A stretch of DNA of 64,000 nucleotides from Ceratorhiza oryzae-sativae (GCA_030998015.1 JARWMV010000235.1:62001-126000); one strand, 5' to 3'; counted from the stretch's first letter, positions 12,601-24,324 are shown. Translations and numbers: made by a program. Notes: generated from the letters alone by a model not told the origin.

Positions 12601-13195
12601 CAGGGAGGGACAAGAACTTCCCTTAGCCGACAACCATGCAGAATGGCTCCAAAAGGGTCATGACAAACTTAAGGCTGCTCTGGAAATATCAAACCAGAGG
12701 ATCAAAGAATATTATGACCAGAAACATCAAACCCCAGAAGCCATTAAGGTTGGAGATAAAGTTTGGCTTGACACCAAGAACATATGGACACAACAGGCCT
12801 CCAGGAAACTGGCCCACAAGAGAGTTGGACCATTCAAGGTGGTAGCACAACATGGCACTCATGTCTTCAAACTGGACTTGCCAATGACCATGAAAATACA
12901 CCCAGTATTTCATATCTCACTCCTAACCAAATATAAAGATGACCCCTATGGACGTCAGGTTCCCCCACCACCACCTGTGGTAACTCCTGAAGGGGAAGAA
13001 GAATTTGAAGTTGAACAGATCATAAAGTTGTGATACAACAAGAGGTCTAACGTCTTTGAATACTATGTCAAATGGCTTGGCTATGACAAGTGACAATGGT
13101 TAACTTACGATGACCTGGTGAATGCACCAGAACTCATGGCTGACTATGTCAAGTCACACCCAAAGGCACCACATGACCCCCATGCCTTGAAGGGG
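9683..13195 (+). pseudogene. E1 element pol (PR-RT-RNaseH-IN-chromodomain), decayed
   Basis: Domain order is typical of Ty3/gypsy chromoviruses: protease (MIDSGATSVFIHEDL near 9880), reverse transcriptase (IRPSRSPMASPVIFVKKKNG; YMDNILVFS near 10,838, with the catalytic YMDD reduced to YMDN), RNase H (ILETDTSGYATGAVL), integrase (near 11,936-12,700, CKSCIRNKH and the TDG/SNGQSERANQ region) and a chromodomain (FEVEQII...EYYVKWLGYDK, 13,010-13,190). At least seven in-frame stops break it, all TGA as far as I read (for example 9977, 10,793, 11,537, 13,031, 13,091). No product of full length is possible. Confidence 0.88.
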
Positions 13196-13200
13196 TGAAG

Positions 13201-13206
13201 TCTCAT
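13201..13206 (+). repeat. First 6 bp of the E1 3' LTR, cut by the A2 insertion
   Basis: TCTCAT stands for the TGTCAT that opens every family A LTR. The rest of this LTR resumes at 45,642 after element A2. CTCAT (13,202-13,206) and GTCAT (45,642-45,646) form the A2 target-site duplication with one mismatch. Confidence 0.7.
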
Positions 13207-13582
13207 TGTCAACGACAACAAGTCAGGTGACAAGGAAAATAGTAAGAAAAAGAAAGAACTTGTATTCAACAAGAGGTCAAGTTCTTGAGGAGTCCTCTGC
13301 AAACCTGACCTGGTTTATATACAGAGTACAAGCCACATCATAACAAACAAGTCCATACAGGGAGTCACAACTGATAAGAGATAGAAGCAGTAGAAGTGAC
13401 TGTGGAACTGCAGAATTTCACATTGGAGTTGAAATACATCTTGGTTATCAGTCTGGAACATCCCCTGAATCACATGAAACAGATATACCATAAAAGGCAA
13501 GTATGTTTTGAAGATGATCTCATAAAATGTAATAAATTGAGGAAATATTGTAGAGTGGATATATGTGTGTCAGTTTGTGACA
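13207..13582 (-). repeat. 3' LTR of A2
   Basis: A 376-bp family A LTR. On its right is the reversed polypurine tract (CTTCCCCCCTTCAAGG, 13,583-13,598), which shows that the 3' end of A2 is on the left. Confidence 0.85.
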
Positions 13583-14509
13583 CTTCCCCCCTTCAAGGCA
13601 CAGGGGTCATGGGGTGCCTTTGGATGTGACTTGACATAGTCAGCAATGAGTTCTGGTGCATTCACCAGGTCATTGTAAGTTAACCATTGTCACTTGTCAT
13701 AGCTGAGCCATTTGACATAGTATTTGAAGATGTTAGACCTTTTGTTGTATTGTGACTTTATGATCTGTTCCACTTCAAATTCTTCTTCCCCTTCAGGAGT
13801 TACCACAGGTGGTGGTGGGGGAACCTGACAGCCATAGGGGTTGTCTTTATATCTGGTGAGGAGTGAAACATGAAACACTGGGTGTATTTTCATGGTTATC
13901 GGTAGGTCCAGTTTGAAAGCATGTGTGCCATGTTGTGCTACCACCTTGAATGGTCCAACTCTTTTGTGGGCCAGTTTCCTGGAGGCCTGTTGTGTCCATA
14001 TATTCTTGGTATCAAGCCAGACTTTGTCTCCAACCTTAATAGCTTCTGGGGTCCAATGCTTCTGGTCATAGTATTCTTTGATCCTCTGGTTTGCTATTTC
14101 CAGTGCAGCCTTAAGTTTGTCGTGACCCTTTTGGAGCCATTCTGCATGGTTGTCTGCTAGGGGAAACTCTTGTCCCTCCTTGTCCCCAACTGCCAGCCTT
14201 GGGTGGAAACCATAGTTTGCAAAGAATGGTGATTTGCCAGTTGAGGCATTGACACCATTATTGTAGGCAAATTCAGCCAATGGTAAGAGTGAGACCCAGT
14301 TGTCCTGCTGGTCTGATACATAATGTCTGATGTACCCTTCTACTACTTGGTTGGCCCTTTCAGACTGGCCATCTGTCTGGGGGTGATATGCTGTGGAGTA
14401 GGAGGGTTTTATATCCAGCCATTTGTATAAGTGCCTTAGGAATTTGGATGCAAAGTTGGGGCTGCAGTCTGAGATTGTTTTCCATGGTAACCCATGAAGT
14501 TTCCATACA
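13583..14509 (-). pseudogene. A2 integrase C-terminal half and chromodomain
   Basis: The minus frame from 14,509 encodes the rest of the integrase core (VWKLHGLPWKTISD, AYHPQTDGQSERANQ, the C-terminal GPFKVVAQHGTHAFKLDLP block) and a chromodomain (EVEQIIKSQYNKRSN...YYVKWLSYD). It continues exactly from 24,550 across the Tc1 insertion (LFLTY / VWKLHG). The open stretch from 14,509 to 13,690 is uninterrupted, so A2 is less decayed here than E1. Confidence 0.85.
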
Positions 14510-14511
14510 TA

Positions 14512-14735
14512 CACTTGCTGACAAAAGTCTTGCAGCATGTGACCTCAACCCCAATTTTTTGTAGTGTTCGCTGTACAATGAACAAACGCGGAGGTTTCAG
14601 GCTTCATTCAACTAATATATTATGTAGAGTACCATCTAAACTATCTATGTACGAAAAACGGTGCGCTTTTGATGCACATGAGATGAGATATGGCCATCTT
14701 CGCATGGTGGGGGGCTGCAAGACTTATGTAAGTGG
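14512..14735 (+). repeat. Left TIR of the Tc1/mariner element
   Basis: Inverted match to 24,325-24,547. At about 223 bp it is long for the superfamily. Confidence 0.85.
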
Positions 14736-15150
14736 CAAATAGCAACCACATTTAAGCCTAGCAACTTTCAACAGGCAAGGTATTAACATCCAATTCTTTT
14801 CTAAGTTCATCTGTTATGCCTGGCAAGTACTCTGATCCAGTGACTCAGGCCCTTGCTATGAGTATGCTTGCTCAGGGCATGTCGACTTACAAGATTGGCA
14901 CTGAGCTTTGTATCCACCCCACCACAGTCACTAGGATATGCAAGAGGGTCAAGAAACTTTGCAGCATATACTCCACAAAGGCCAAGACCAGGCGCCCACA
15001 CAAACTTACCCCCTCCAACATTCATTTTGCTGCACTTTCCATTGCCCAGACTCGGAACTACACAGCCACTGTGCTCCAGCACAAGTTCTTTCCTGGTCTT
15101 CATCCCACCACAATCCACCATGCTCTCTGTGGCATGGGCTTACATGTTAG

Positions 15151-15287
15151 AGATGTTGTGCCAGAATTCCTGCATTCTGGCATCAAGGGTAACTCTATTC
15201 CATCAGCTTACCAATCAGCACTTCTGAGCTGCTTCTACAATTGAGTTACCCTTGATGCCAGGATGCAGGAATTCTGGCACAACATCT
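15151..15287. repeat. 45-bp inverted duplication inside the transposase
   Basis: Arms 15,151-15,195 and 15,243-15,287 are near-perfect inverted copies (AGATGTTGTGCC... / ...GGCACAACATCT) separated by 47 bp. It is not a feature of the family and disrupts the reading frame, so it probably arose by template switching or break repair. Confidence 0.8.
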
Positions 15288-15531
15288 CTATTACATGTGT
15301 ATATACAACACAAGGTTCCCTTCATCAACACTTGAAACAAGTGTATCCATCTTGCCTGGGTCACAGAGCAGATCACTTGGTAAATGATGGTGTGGCGCTG
15401 GTTCACCTTTTCAGACAAGAGCAAGTTCAATATTTTTGGGTTGGACAGAAAGCAGTACATGTGGCAAAGACTGGGCAAAGCCTTAGACCCTCTCAATACC
15501 AAGAAACACATCAAGCATGGTGGGGGGAGTG

Positions 15532-15907
15532 TGTCATGAACTGACACGCATATATCCACTCTATAATATTTTCTCAATTTATTACATTTTATGAGATCAT
15601 CTTCAAAACATACTTGCCTTTTATGGTATATCTGTGTCATGTGATTCAAGGGATGTTCCGGGCTGATAACCAAGATGTATTTCAACTCTGATGTGAAATT
15701 CCACAGTTCCACAGTCACTTCTACTGCTTCTATCTCTTATCAGCCATGACTCACTGTACAGACTTGTTTGTTATGATGTGGCTTGTACCATGTATATAAA
15801 CCAGGTCAAGTTCACAGAGGACTCCTCAAGAACTTGACCTCTTGTCGAATACAAGTTCTTTTACTTTCTTACTATTTTCCTCGTTGCCTGACTTGTCGTC
15901 GTCAACA
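15532..15907 (+). repeat. E2 5' LTR
   Basis: TGTCATGAAC...CGTCAACA, 376 bp. A TATATAAA box lies at 15,793-15,800. The sequence around the expected transcription start carries the inverted pair AGGTCAAGTT / AACTTGACCT (about 15,803 and 15,831). Confidence 0.92.
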
Positions 15908-15909
15908 TC

Positions 15910-15924
15910 AGGTCAAGTTCTTGA
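15910..15924 (+). promoter_or_regulatory. Self-complementary primer-binding site of E2
   Basis: AGGTCAAGTTCTTGA, two bases after the 5' LTR, is the exact reverse complement of 15,826-15,840 in the LTR, about 30 bp past the TATA box, that is, the expected 5' end of the transcript. This is the Tf1-type self-priming design rather than a tRNA primer site. A2 keeps the same sequence beside its 5' LTR (45,250-45,265, minus). Confidence 0.7.
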
Positions 15925-16163
15925 CAACCGTAAGTCTCAGTGTCGTCTGGGATACATCTGGAACACTGTTGGCATTGTCTCAAGATAACTCCCCATTGCC
16001 TTCCACAATCCCACTCCACCTATCCACAGCCATGAGACATCATTGCCCTATATGTGCCTCTGTGAAACCTTGCATAGCCAGGTCCCTCACACGTTGTAAC
16101 AAGCTTTGGTTCTCTAATCTCTTCTGTCAACAAGAGGTGGGGTTGCTCATTGCCCTTAAGTAG

Positions 16164-17169
16164 TTGAGCAACAGAGGTCACCTTCCTATTCCAATAGACT
16201 TGGGAAAGGGTCTACTTTTTCTTTTATCTTGCTCTTGCTTGAGTACATCTCTGACAGAACACACAGCCCTCAAGTGGCACAACCTTTTACAGAAGACCAG
16301 CGCTGCCGTTTGTGTGGGTGGTTCAGACACCTGTCTATCCACTGCTTCACCCTCAACTCAGTTGAAAGTAGCCTTGAAGAGGCTGGGCACATCAATTTTA
16401 ACCAAGTAGTAATTGTCAAAGTCTGCCCCCAGAAAGTCAGATGTGCCCAACAAGCCTTCGTTACTGAGCTGGGTGCCCCTGAGTGCAAAATCTACCATCA
16501 GGCGAACGGAGCCACCTTCCCAGCACGCTGCCCCTATTGTCCTAAGAAGGACAAATTCCTCTACTACTACACCATCCCCCACAACCAGCTATAAGCTGGA
16601 GAACCTTGGCCAACAACTCCTTTGTCACCTGTTAAATACCATTGAAAACTTCCAAGACAGGTACTGTTATTACTGAAATAAGTATGAAGAAACTCAGGAA
16701 AAACTTCATGAAGCCAAGGCCCGTTGCGCATACTTAACCAAGCATTTGCACAAACACCAGGAGGACTACTTATCCCTCCTCCAAGACCATCTCAGACTAG
16801 AAGCTATAGTCCAAGAAACAATTGAACCCCATGAGTACACCTTCCCCATCTTCTCAATGCCATCAGACCTTCCTCACCCCACCTTTCTAAGTGGCACAAG
16901 CTTGCCAATTCAGGAAGAAGCACCCCTTCCGGCAGCCCAAGTTGATCCTCCCCAAGGAAACACTCCTCCGGGATCAAACTAAACTGAAGAGGGTGGAGTG
17001 CCCATATTGTTGTCAAGACACCAAAAGCTGGGACTTGGATGATACGTGGCTAAGGTTTGAAGGAGTTGGGAATTTTGAAATCTATAGACTTGTGCAGGGA
17101 ACCAAAATCCTTTACTATCAAAACAACTCTCAATTTCCTGTACTCCCTTACTGTCTCCATTGCCTTTAA
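16164..17169 (+). pseudogene. E2 leader ORFs before gag, Cys-rich, unknown function
   Basis: Between the 5' LTR and gag lie about 1.3 kb with overlapping open frames (16,164-16,409, 16,229-16,594, 16,891-17,169). The protein-like segments include CRLCGWFRHLSIHC and a CPYCPKKD pair, then PYCCQDTKSWDLDDTWLRFEG. The same segments occur in A2 (44,953-43,952), with matching residues in the same order. That argues for a once-coding leader protein, possibly a zinc-binding one, now frameshifted. I do not recognise a family. Confidence 0.5.
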
Positions 17170-17193
17170 AAATCTACTCGAGTTCCTTCTGAA

Positions 17194-18585
17194 ATGGCGT
17201 CATCAGCCCCTGCCCCTGCTTGGGCAAATATGTCTGACAGAGATAAGGTCATTTATATGCTTCAATCAATGGATGAACTGTGAGAGCAAACCAATAATCT
17301 CCAAAATGATATCAGAGACGTTGAACACAATAATAAAACCTACATGGACTCACTCGAGGCCAAACTTACCACCAATCAGACAAAAATAGATGCAGATGTG
17401 GCCAGACTAGCCACCAACATCAACAACCTAGTGGGGATGTTAGCCATTCTCCAAACCACTATCACATGCATTGAAGTGCAAGTCAACACCTCCACGGGTG
17501 GCCCAGGTGCTGCTCAAGTACTAGCTCCCTCCAGTGCAGCCCAACCACAACCAACAGCACCTGCTCCCTCTAGTGGGTCAACTGCAAAAGTCAAGATGGC
17601 TGCCCCTCAAAAATTTGATGGCACAAAACAAGAAGACGCCATCTCATTCAGAATCACATGTGCCCAATACATCAATACAAACATGAGTGGGCATTCAGCT
17701 GATCAAGTGGTCGCCTTCATCACCTCTTATCTTGAAGGGTCTGTGGCTGAATGGGTCAACTCCTATGAGGAATTTGAAATCTTAAACCCTGGAACTGCAA
17801 TCCCATGGCTTCATGATGCCAACCTGTTTTGGCAGGAATTCACCACCCAATATGGGGACTTGAACTGTACTGAAAATAACCATGACAAATTGTGGAAACT
17901 GAAACAATCCAAGACAGTCCAAGACTACCTCACTCTGTTCAACCTATACCCGACTGGGCTCAACTACAACAATGCAGCTATGTGTGATCAGTTCTATGAT
18001 GGTTTGTTGTCTGATGTAACAGACAGCATGGTAGCCCAAAATTACGATCCCCACACAAAGACATTTGCTCAGCTCACACAGCAGGCCCTGGAAATTGACC
18101 ACCACCTCATTTCTTTCGGTAGCAAGAGGACATCTCATGGGGGTAACAAGTCCAGCAGCAACAATGCCTCAACCAGTAGGCTGACAAATAACCCCCAAAG
18201 CACTCCCCAAAAGGAGAAATTCAAGAATGGGGAACAAGTATACAAGATTAAGGACAGCAGGGCTGTAAAAGGTCAAATTGTAGCCATTGGGCCCAATGCA
18301 AAGGGCTTCACAGTTCCAACCATCCACTACGATGGCAGCAATGCCAACATACAAGAATCCTTCAAGGACATAAAGAAGGATAATCATCCGCTGGTGGCCC
18401 CCAAGGCAAAGGATCCAGACACAATGGATCTGGATAGTGCAGGAAAAGGGAAGGGGACAAACACCTGCTATAACTGTGGAGGGCACGGCCACATTGCTGC
18501 CAAATGCCCCTCAGCCAAGATGTCAGGATACAAGGCAGTGGTTGAGGACGTAGAAACAACCAATGATGAGTCAGTAAAAGAATGA
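17194..18585 (+). pseudogene. E2 gag with one in-frame stop
   Basis: A 463-codon frame from ATG 17,194 with a single TGA at 17,281-17,283 (codon 30). It has a coiled-coil-like N-terminus, the retrotransposon gag core (VAFITSYLEGSVAEWVNSYE; KTVQDYLTLFN) and the knuckle CYNCGGHGHIAAKC near 18,468. The stop TGA shares bases with the pol ATG (18,582-18,585). Confidence 0.88.
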
Positions 18586-21500
18586 GCTCAAACCATGCCA
18601 GGGGGGCGGTCTTGGGCGCTATGTTACAAAATGCACATAATGAAAATAAAAATATGGAAATGGAATGTATGTTGTTAGGAAACCAATCACAACTTCAGTT
18701 TTTCTTTCATGCATTCCCTCTGCACATAACCCCTGAACACAAGTCTGCATATAACATGAAAAAATTCAACAGATGGGCCATGATTGACTCAGGGGCCACA
18801 TCAGTATTTATACATGAAGATTTGGTTAAACAATACTGTATTCCTACCATCGCCCTAAAAACACCCAAGAAACTGAGGGTAATCAATGGAAGGGAGATAG
18901 ACTCTGGGTCTGTGACCCATTACTGCACCTTTGAGTTGGGCATTCAAGAGCACTGAGAGATCCTCAGTGCTTACATTGTGAATGTTGGCAAAAATGACCT
19001 AGTCCTGGGCATGTCGTGGCTCAAATTCCATAACCCAGACATTGATTGGGATGGAAAGGATATGAAGTTCAACTCACCAATATGCTTGAAGCACTGCATT
19101 ACAAAACCCCTACATGTGCAAGCAAATGAACCCAAGGAGCTCCAGCTGGACTCTTTAGATTTGCTCCCAGCAAAATATAGGGAGTTCAAGGAAATATTTT
19201 GTTGAAGAAGACAATGTCCAACCACTGCCACCCCATAGGAAGTGGGACATGGAGATAGACCTAAAACCAGGTGCTGAGCCAAGGCATGGCCCCATATATA
19301 GTGTGGGTGTCAAAGAAGATGCAGAACTGTGCAAAACCCTAGACCGCCAACTGAAAGCAGGTCATATTAGACCCTCAAGGTCACCAATGGCTTCCCTGGT
19401 TATATTTGTTAAAAAGAAAAATGGAAAGCTGCATATGTGCATCGACTACTGGCAGCTAAACAAAATGACCATCTCCAATGTGTACCCACTCCCACACATC
19501 AATGATATTGTGGAGACCCTGTGCAGAGCAAAGATATTCACCAAGTTTGACCTGAAGTTGTTATGGATCACTAACATTTTCTATTATTTTAGTCTGCTCT
19601 GCCAACCTCAAGCGATGCCTCTGTAATTAATTTGTGAAATACCTGAATTTGTATGTGCTCTGAATTGTACTATTTTCTGTTCCATTAAATAGTACAAATT
19701 TCCCGCTCTCCAACGCATATTTTATTAAGATTTTACAATAAGATCTCAGAGAGATACAGAGGTTGCAATATTTCCTCTTATCAGGAGATATTGATTACAA
19801 CATCGCACCACGCATATCTCAGCAACCGCTTACGCTATCAAAGCGATCTTATGCTCTATCGATAGCTAATCTTCGGCAGTATCTGCTGCCCAAAGATTGT
19901 CGCGATCCACCGGATCCTTGCACCGGAATGGCCTGAAGATCATTAGAATCTTACTGGACCATCAATCAAGATCTAATGACACCAGTGAGTCAGGAGAGCT
20001 TCCCAAATTGATCCAGAAGCTTCTCTGACTCACTTTATGACTCACTGAGATGTAGCCTCTGTTCATTACATGTATATACTATGATAATATGATCTACAAG
20101 CCAATAGCAGGTCTCAGATGCATCAATGCCTTCGATCCACACCCTGTCTTTACTCTTTCATCCTATACTGGGCTAGGGTGTACCCCAAGTATAGCAGTAC
20201 CCTCTTTTGATGATCGCACTGGCATGCATGTATCTATTTGGCTCTGGAATGCCCTCCTGAGGGTATAAAAGGACCTCCCCTGAGGCCCTTCCAGACCACC
20301 TCCCTCTACTCAACCCAGACTGGTTATTGGTTTCTTTTCTCTTTCTATTTTCTCTTGTCTGTGTGTGATTTCTTATATAACTAGTACTGAGGAATAAAGT
20401 ACCATATTAGTTATATACTGTCTGAGTCATTGTATCTTATATACAGAGATATATAAGGATACAATATTGCCTGATTGAGTGTGACATTAAGTACCAGCTA
20501 TTAGAGGAAATCTAAGTACCTGTAGCTGAGGAAGTACATGCATTAGGCAGCCCACCATCTATCCTATAAGCTATCACTTAAGCCTAGTAATAAGATTAGT
20601 ATCAGTTAGTCCAAGCGACTAGGGCTGAACTACATTTAAGATATCTAAGGGAACCTGACCATAGTAGTCTTGCTCTTTATACCTATAAATTAGTCAGTTT
20701 ACACTGTGAAAGATTAAGACTACCTTGAGTGTTACTTGATCGCATTGCAACTACTTTGAGCCTTCTTACTCTAGTCTAAGAAGTATTGAGTACAATTAGT
20801 GTATACTAACATATCTACATTTGCTTAAGCTCTAGATATTCAAGTGTACCCTGACCTGTAACAGAAGTGGGGCTTCAACCTCATATGAATTCGGGAAGGG
20901 GATGAATGGAAGGCTGCTTTTAAGACCAAATATGGGCTGTACAAGCCCTTAGTCATGCAATTTGGCCAAAAGAATGCACTGGGAACTTTCATGGCTATGA
21001 TCTGGGAAGAGTTCCAAGACATTGAGGGCATTTATGTTGTAATCTATATGGACAACATATGAGTGTTCTCCAAAAATCAAGAAGAACATGATGAACATGT
21101 CAAAGAAGTCTTGCGTCGTCTCCAAAAAGCTGGCCTATACTGCGCTTTGGAGAAGTGCATTTTTGATGTCACTGAAGTTGATTACCTGGGAATAGTAGTG
21201 ACTCCCCAGGGAATTAAAGTAGACCCAGCCAAAGTTGAAAAGGCTGTTGAATGGCCAACCCCTACAAACCCAACCAAAGTCCTCAAAGGGTTGGGGTTTG
21301 CAAACTGGTTAAGGCACTTCATAAAAGACTTCTCAAAAATCACAAAATGTCTTTACAAACTTGTCAAGAAGGATGCAAAGTGGGAATGGACAGAAGAAAG
21401 GGATCAGGCATGGAACCTGCTGAAGCAGAAATTGAAAGAAGCCCCCCTCCTAATTCAGCCAGATCCCAGCAAACCATTTATTTTGGAAACAGACACCTCA

Positions 21501-23400
21501 AGCTATGCTACAGGTGCCGTATTATTGCAATATGGAGAAGATGGAATGCTTCACCCAATCTCCTACTATTCCAAAGCAATGGTTCCAGCAGAAAGAAACT
21601 ATGATATTTACAACAAGGAAATGCTGGCAATTATAAAAGCCCTCAAACACTGGCATCACTTACTAGAAGGGGCTGAACACCTGGTAAACATTGTTTGTGA
21701 CCACAAGAATCTGGAATATTGGAAGACAAACTGGCCACTGAATGGCTGAGTTACACGATGGCACAAGTTCCTGTCCAGGTTTGAATTCAAGATTCTATAC
21801 ATTGAAGGGGCAAAGAACAGCCAGGCAGACATACTCTCTAGGCTGTCAAGGCACATCCCTAAAGAGGGGGGTGAGAGCCAAGCTCTGCTTGCACAAAACC
21901 AATTTTTGGAATTAAAATCTCTGTGGTTACAAGCAATCACACCAGACCATGACCTGGAACAACTCATTAGGGATGCTATCCCAGGGGACAAGTACCTGTC
22001 AAAAGTGCTAAAAGCCCTAGAAGACAATGAAAAGGTCAAAAACTGGGAATGGGATGAAGGACTTTTATGATACAAGGGCCGAATCTATGTCCCAAATAAC
22101 AAAGAACTTCACAAGCTGATCATTGAAAGCCATCATGACAACCCAGCTGCAGGACACCCAGGACAGTTCAGAACATATGAATTGTTAAACCACAAATATA
22201 CATGGTCATCAATGAAAAAATTGGTCAATGAATATGTCACACATTGCAAATCCTGTATTAGGAACAAGCACAGCAACCAGGTTCCCCCAGGGCTTCTAAA
22301 CCCAATACCAGCACCAGAAAAACCTTGGGAGGAAATTACCTATGATCTGATCACTGGGCTACCCCTTTCAGAAGGGTTCGATGCTATATTTACAGTTGTG
22401 GACTGCCTGACAAAAATGGTCCACTTTATTCCATGTCAGTCAGAGGCTAGTGCCACGGATTGCGCAAACTTGTTCCTAACATATGTATGGAAACTCCATG
22501 GGTTACCATGAAAAACCATCTCAGACTGTGGCCCCAACTTTGCATCCAAATTCTTAAGGCACCTGTACAAACGGCTGGATATAAAACCATCATACTCCAC
22601 AGCATACCATCCCCAAACAGATGGCCAGTCTGAAAGGGCTAACCAAGTAGTAGAAGGGTACCTGAGACACTACATATCAGATCAGCAGGACAACTGGGTC
22701 TCACTCTTACCTCTGGCCAAATTTGCCTACAACAATGGTGTCAATGCCTCAACTGGCAAATCACTGTTCTTTGCAAACTACGGTTTCCATCCAAGACTGG
22801 CAGTTGGGGACAAGGAGGAACAAGAATTCCCCTTAGCAGACAATCATGCAGAATGGCTTCAAAAGGGCCATGACGAACTTAAGGCTGCTCTGGAATTAGC
22901 AAACCAGAGGACCAAAGAATACTATGATCAGAAGCATTGGACCCCAGAAGCCATCAAGGTGGGAGACAAAGTCTGGCTCAACACCAGGAACATATGCACA
23001 CAACAGGCCTCCAAGAAATTGGCCCACAAGAGAGTTGGACCATTCAAGGTGGTAGCACAACATGGCACTCACGCCTTCAAACTGGACTTGCCAGTAACCA
23101 TGAAAATACACCCAGTATTTCATGTTTCACTCCTGACCAAACATAAAGATGATCCCTATGGACGCCAAGCTCCCCCACCACCACCTGTGGTAACTCTGGA
23201 AGGAGAAGAAGAATTCAAAGTAGAACAGATCATAAAGTCGTGATACAACAAGAGGTCTAACATCTTTGAATACTATGTCAAATGGCTTGGTTATGACAAG
23301 CGACAATGGTTAACTTACGATGACCTGGTAAATGCACCAGAACTCATCACTGACTATGTTAAGTCACATCCAAAGGCACCCCACAACCCCCGTGCCTTGA
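18582..23400 (+). pseudogene. E2 pol, decayed and split by a solo LTR
   Basis: Protease (MIDSGATSVFIHEDL), RT (split after FTKFDLK at 19,558 and resumed at 20,869 with WGFN), RNase H (ILETDTSSYATGAVL), integrase and chromodomain can be followed to about 23,390. Breaks: TGA 18,954, a one-base insertion near 19,198, the 1,305-bp LTR, TGA 21,059-21,061, TGA at 21,747, TGA at 22,068, TGA 22,509 and TGA 23,241. The purine-rich tract before the 3' LTR is at about 23,400-23,410. Confidence 0.88.
19559..20863 (+). repeat. 1.3 kb solo LTR of another retrotransposon family
   Basis: TGTTATGG...TGTAACA is bounded by a perfect 5-bp duplication GAAGT (19,554-19,558; 20,864-20,868) inside the E2 RT gene. 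It has no coding capacity. Promoter-like parts include TTATATAACTAG and GAATAAAGT near 20,370-20,400. The other members of this family are not in the window, so the orientation is assigned only from the TATA-to-AATAAA order. Confidence 0.85.
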
Positions 23401-23410
23401 AGGGGGGAAG

Positions 23411-23786
23411 TGTCATGAACCAACACGCATATATCCACTCTATAATATTTTCTTGATTTATTACATTTTATGAGATCATCTTCAAAACATACTTGCCTTT
23501 TATGGTATATCTGTGTCATGTGATTCAGGGGATGTTCTGGGTTGATAACCAAGATGTATTTCAACTCTGATGTGAAATTCCACAGTTCCACAGTCACTTC
23601 TACTGCTTCTATCTCTTATCAGCCATGACTCACTGTACAGACTTGTTTGTTATGATGTGGCTTGTACCATGTATATAAACCAGGTCAAGTTTGCAGAGGA
23701 CTCCTCAAGAACTTGACCTCTTGTCGAATACAAGTTCTTTTACTTTCTTACTATTTTCCTCATTGCCTGACTTGTCGTCATCAACA
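23411..23786 (+). repeat. E2 3' LTR
   Basis: 376 bp, a direct repeat of 15,532-15,907, preceded by AAGGGGGGAAG. Confidence 0.92.
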
Positions 23787-24324
23787 GAGTGTCATGGTGT
23801 GGGGTGTGATTACAGCTGCAGGTGTGGGGCGCCTCTACTGCATCGATGGAATGCTCACTGGCATCAGGTACACCAAGATCCTTCAAGATGCATTTCTAGG
23901 GATGCTTAGGGATCAAAAGCTCAAACCATGCAAGATTATATTCCAGCAGGACAACAACCCAAAGCATACTTCACTTGTTGCTTGGGAATGGTTCCAGTCT
24001 TGTCATATTTCTGTCACTCCTTGGCCTGCTTCTAGCCCTGATCTTAATATTATTGAGCATGTATGGGAGTTCTTGGATTGAAAGGTTTGCTCTCACACTG
24101 TTCTGCCTTGAAACCAAGATGAGTTGTGGAAGGCATTGGAGGAGGAGTGGCATTGCATCCCCCTTAGCTTTATTGAGAAGTTGTATGATTCTATTCCATC
24201 TAGACTACAGGCTGTGATTGATGCAAAGGGTGGTAACACTCAGTACTAAAGTTCTTTCGTCATTAATACATGTGTTTGTGATTCTACTAGCCAAAAATCG
24301 TTCATCTGTTCAAGGAGTGCTTGC

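Larger units (their letters stand above)
15532..23786 (+). mobile_element. Chromovirus E2, full length with both LTRs
   Basis: Direct 376-bp LTRs (15,532-15,907; 23,411-23,786) flank leader ORFs, gag and pol. The 5-bp target duplication GAGTG is perfect (15,527-15,531; 23,787-23,791) and lies in the Tc1 transposase. The LTRs differ at roughly 11 sites, nearly all transitions. A solo LTR (19,559-20,863) sits in the RT domain. Coding parts carry several stops and a frameshift, so E2 cannot move on its own. Confidence 0.92.
14816..24249 (+). pseudogene. Tc1/mariner transposase, interrupted by E2 and degraded
   Basis: The N-terminal helix-turn-helix part starts at 14,816 (MPGKYSDPVTQALAMS; STYKIGTELCIHPTTVTRI). 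The DDE core follows: first Asp in FSDKSKFNIFG (about 15,400), the KHGGGSVMVWG box split by E2 (15,531 / 23,787), second Asp in QQDNNPKHTS (about 23,950), third in SPDLNIIEHVWE (about 24,030), and the C-terminus AKGGNTQY then TAA at 24,247. Damage: a 45-bp inverted duplication (15,151-15,195 / 15,243-15,287), frameshifts before 15,400, an in-frame TGA after EFLD (about 24,078), and the 8.26 kb E2 insertion. Confidence 0.88.
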
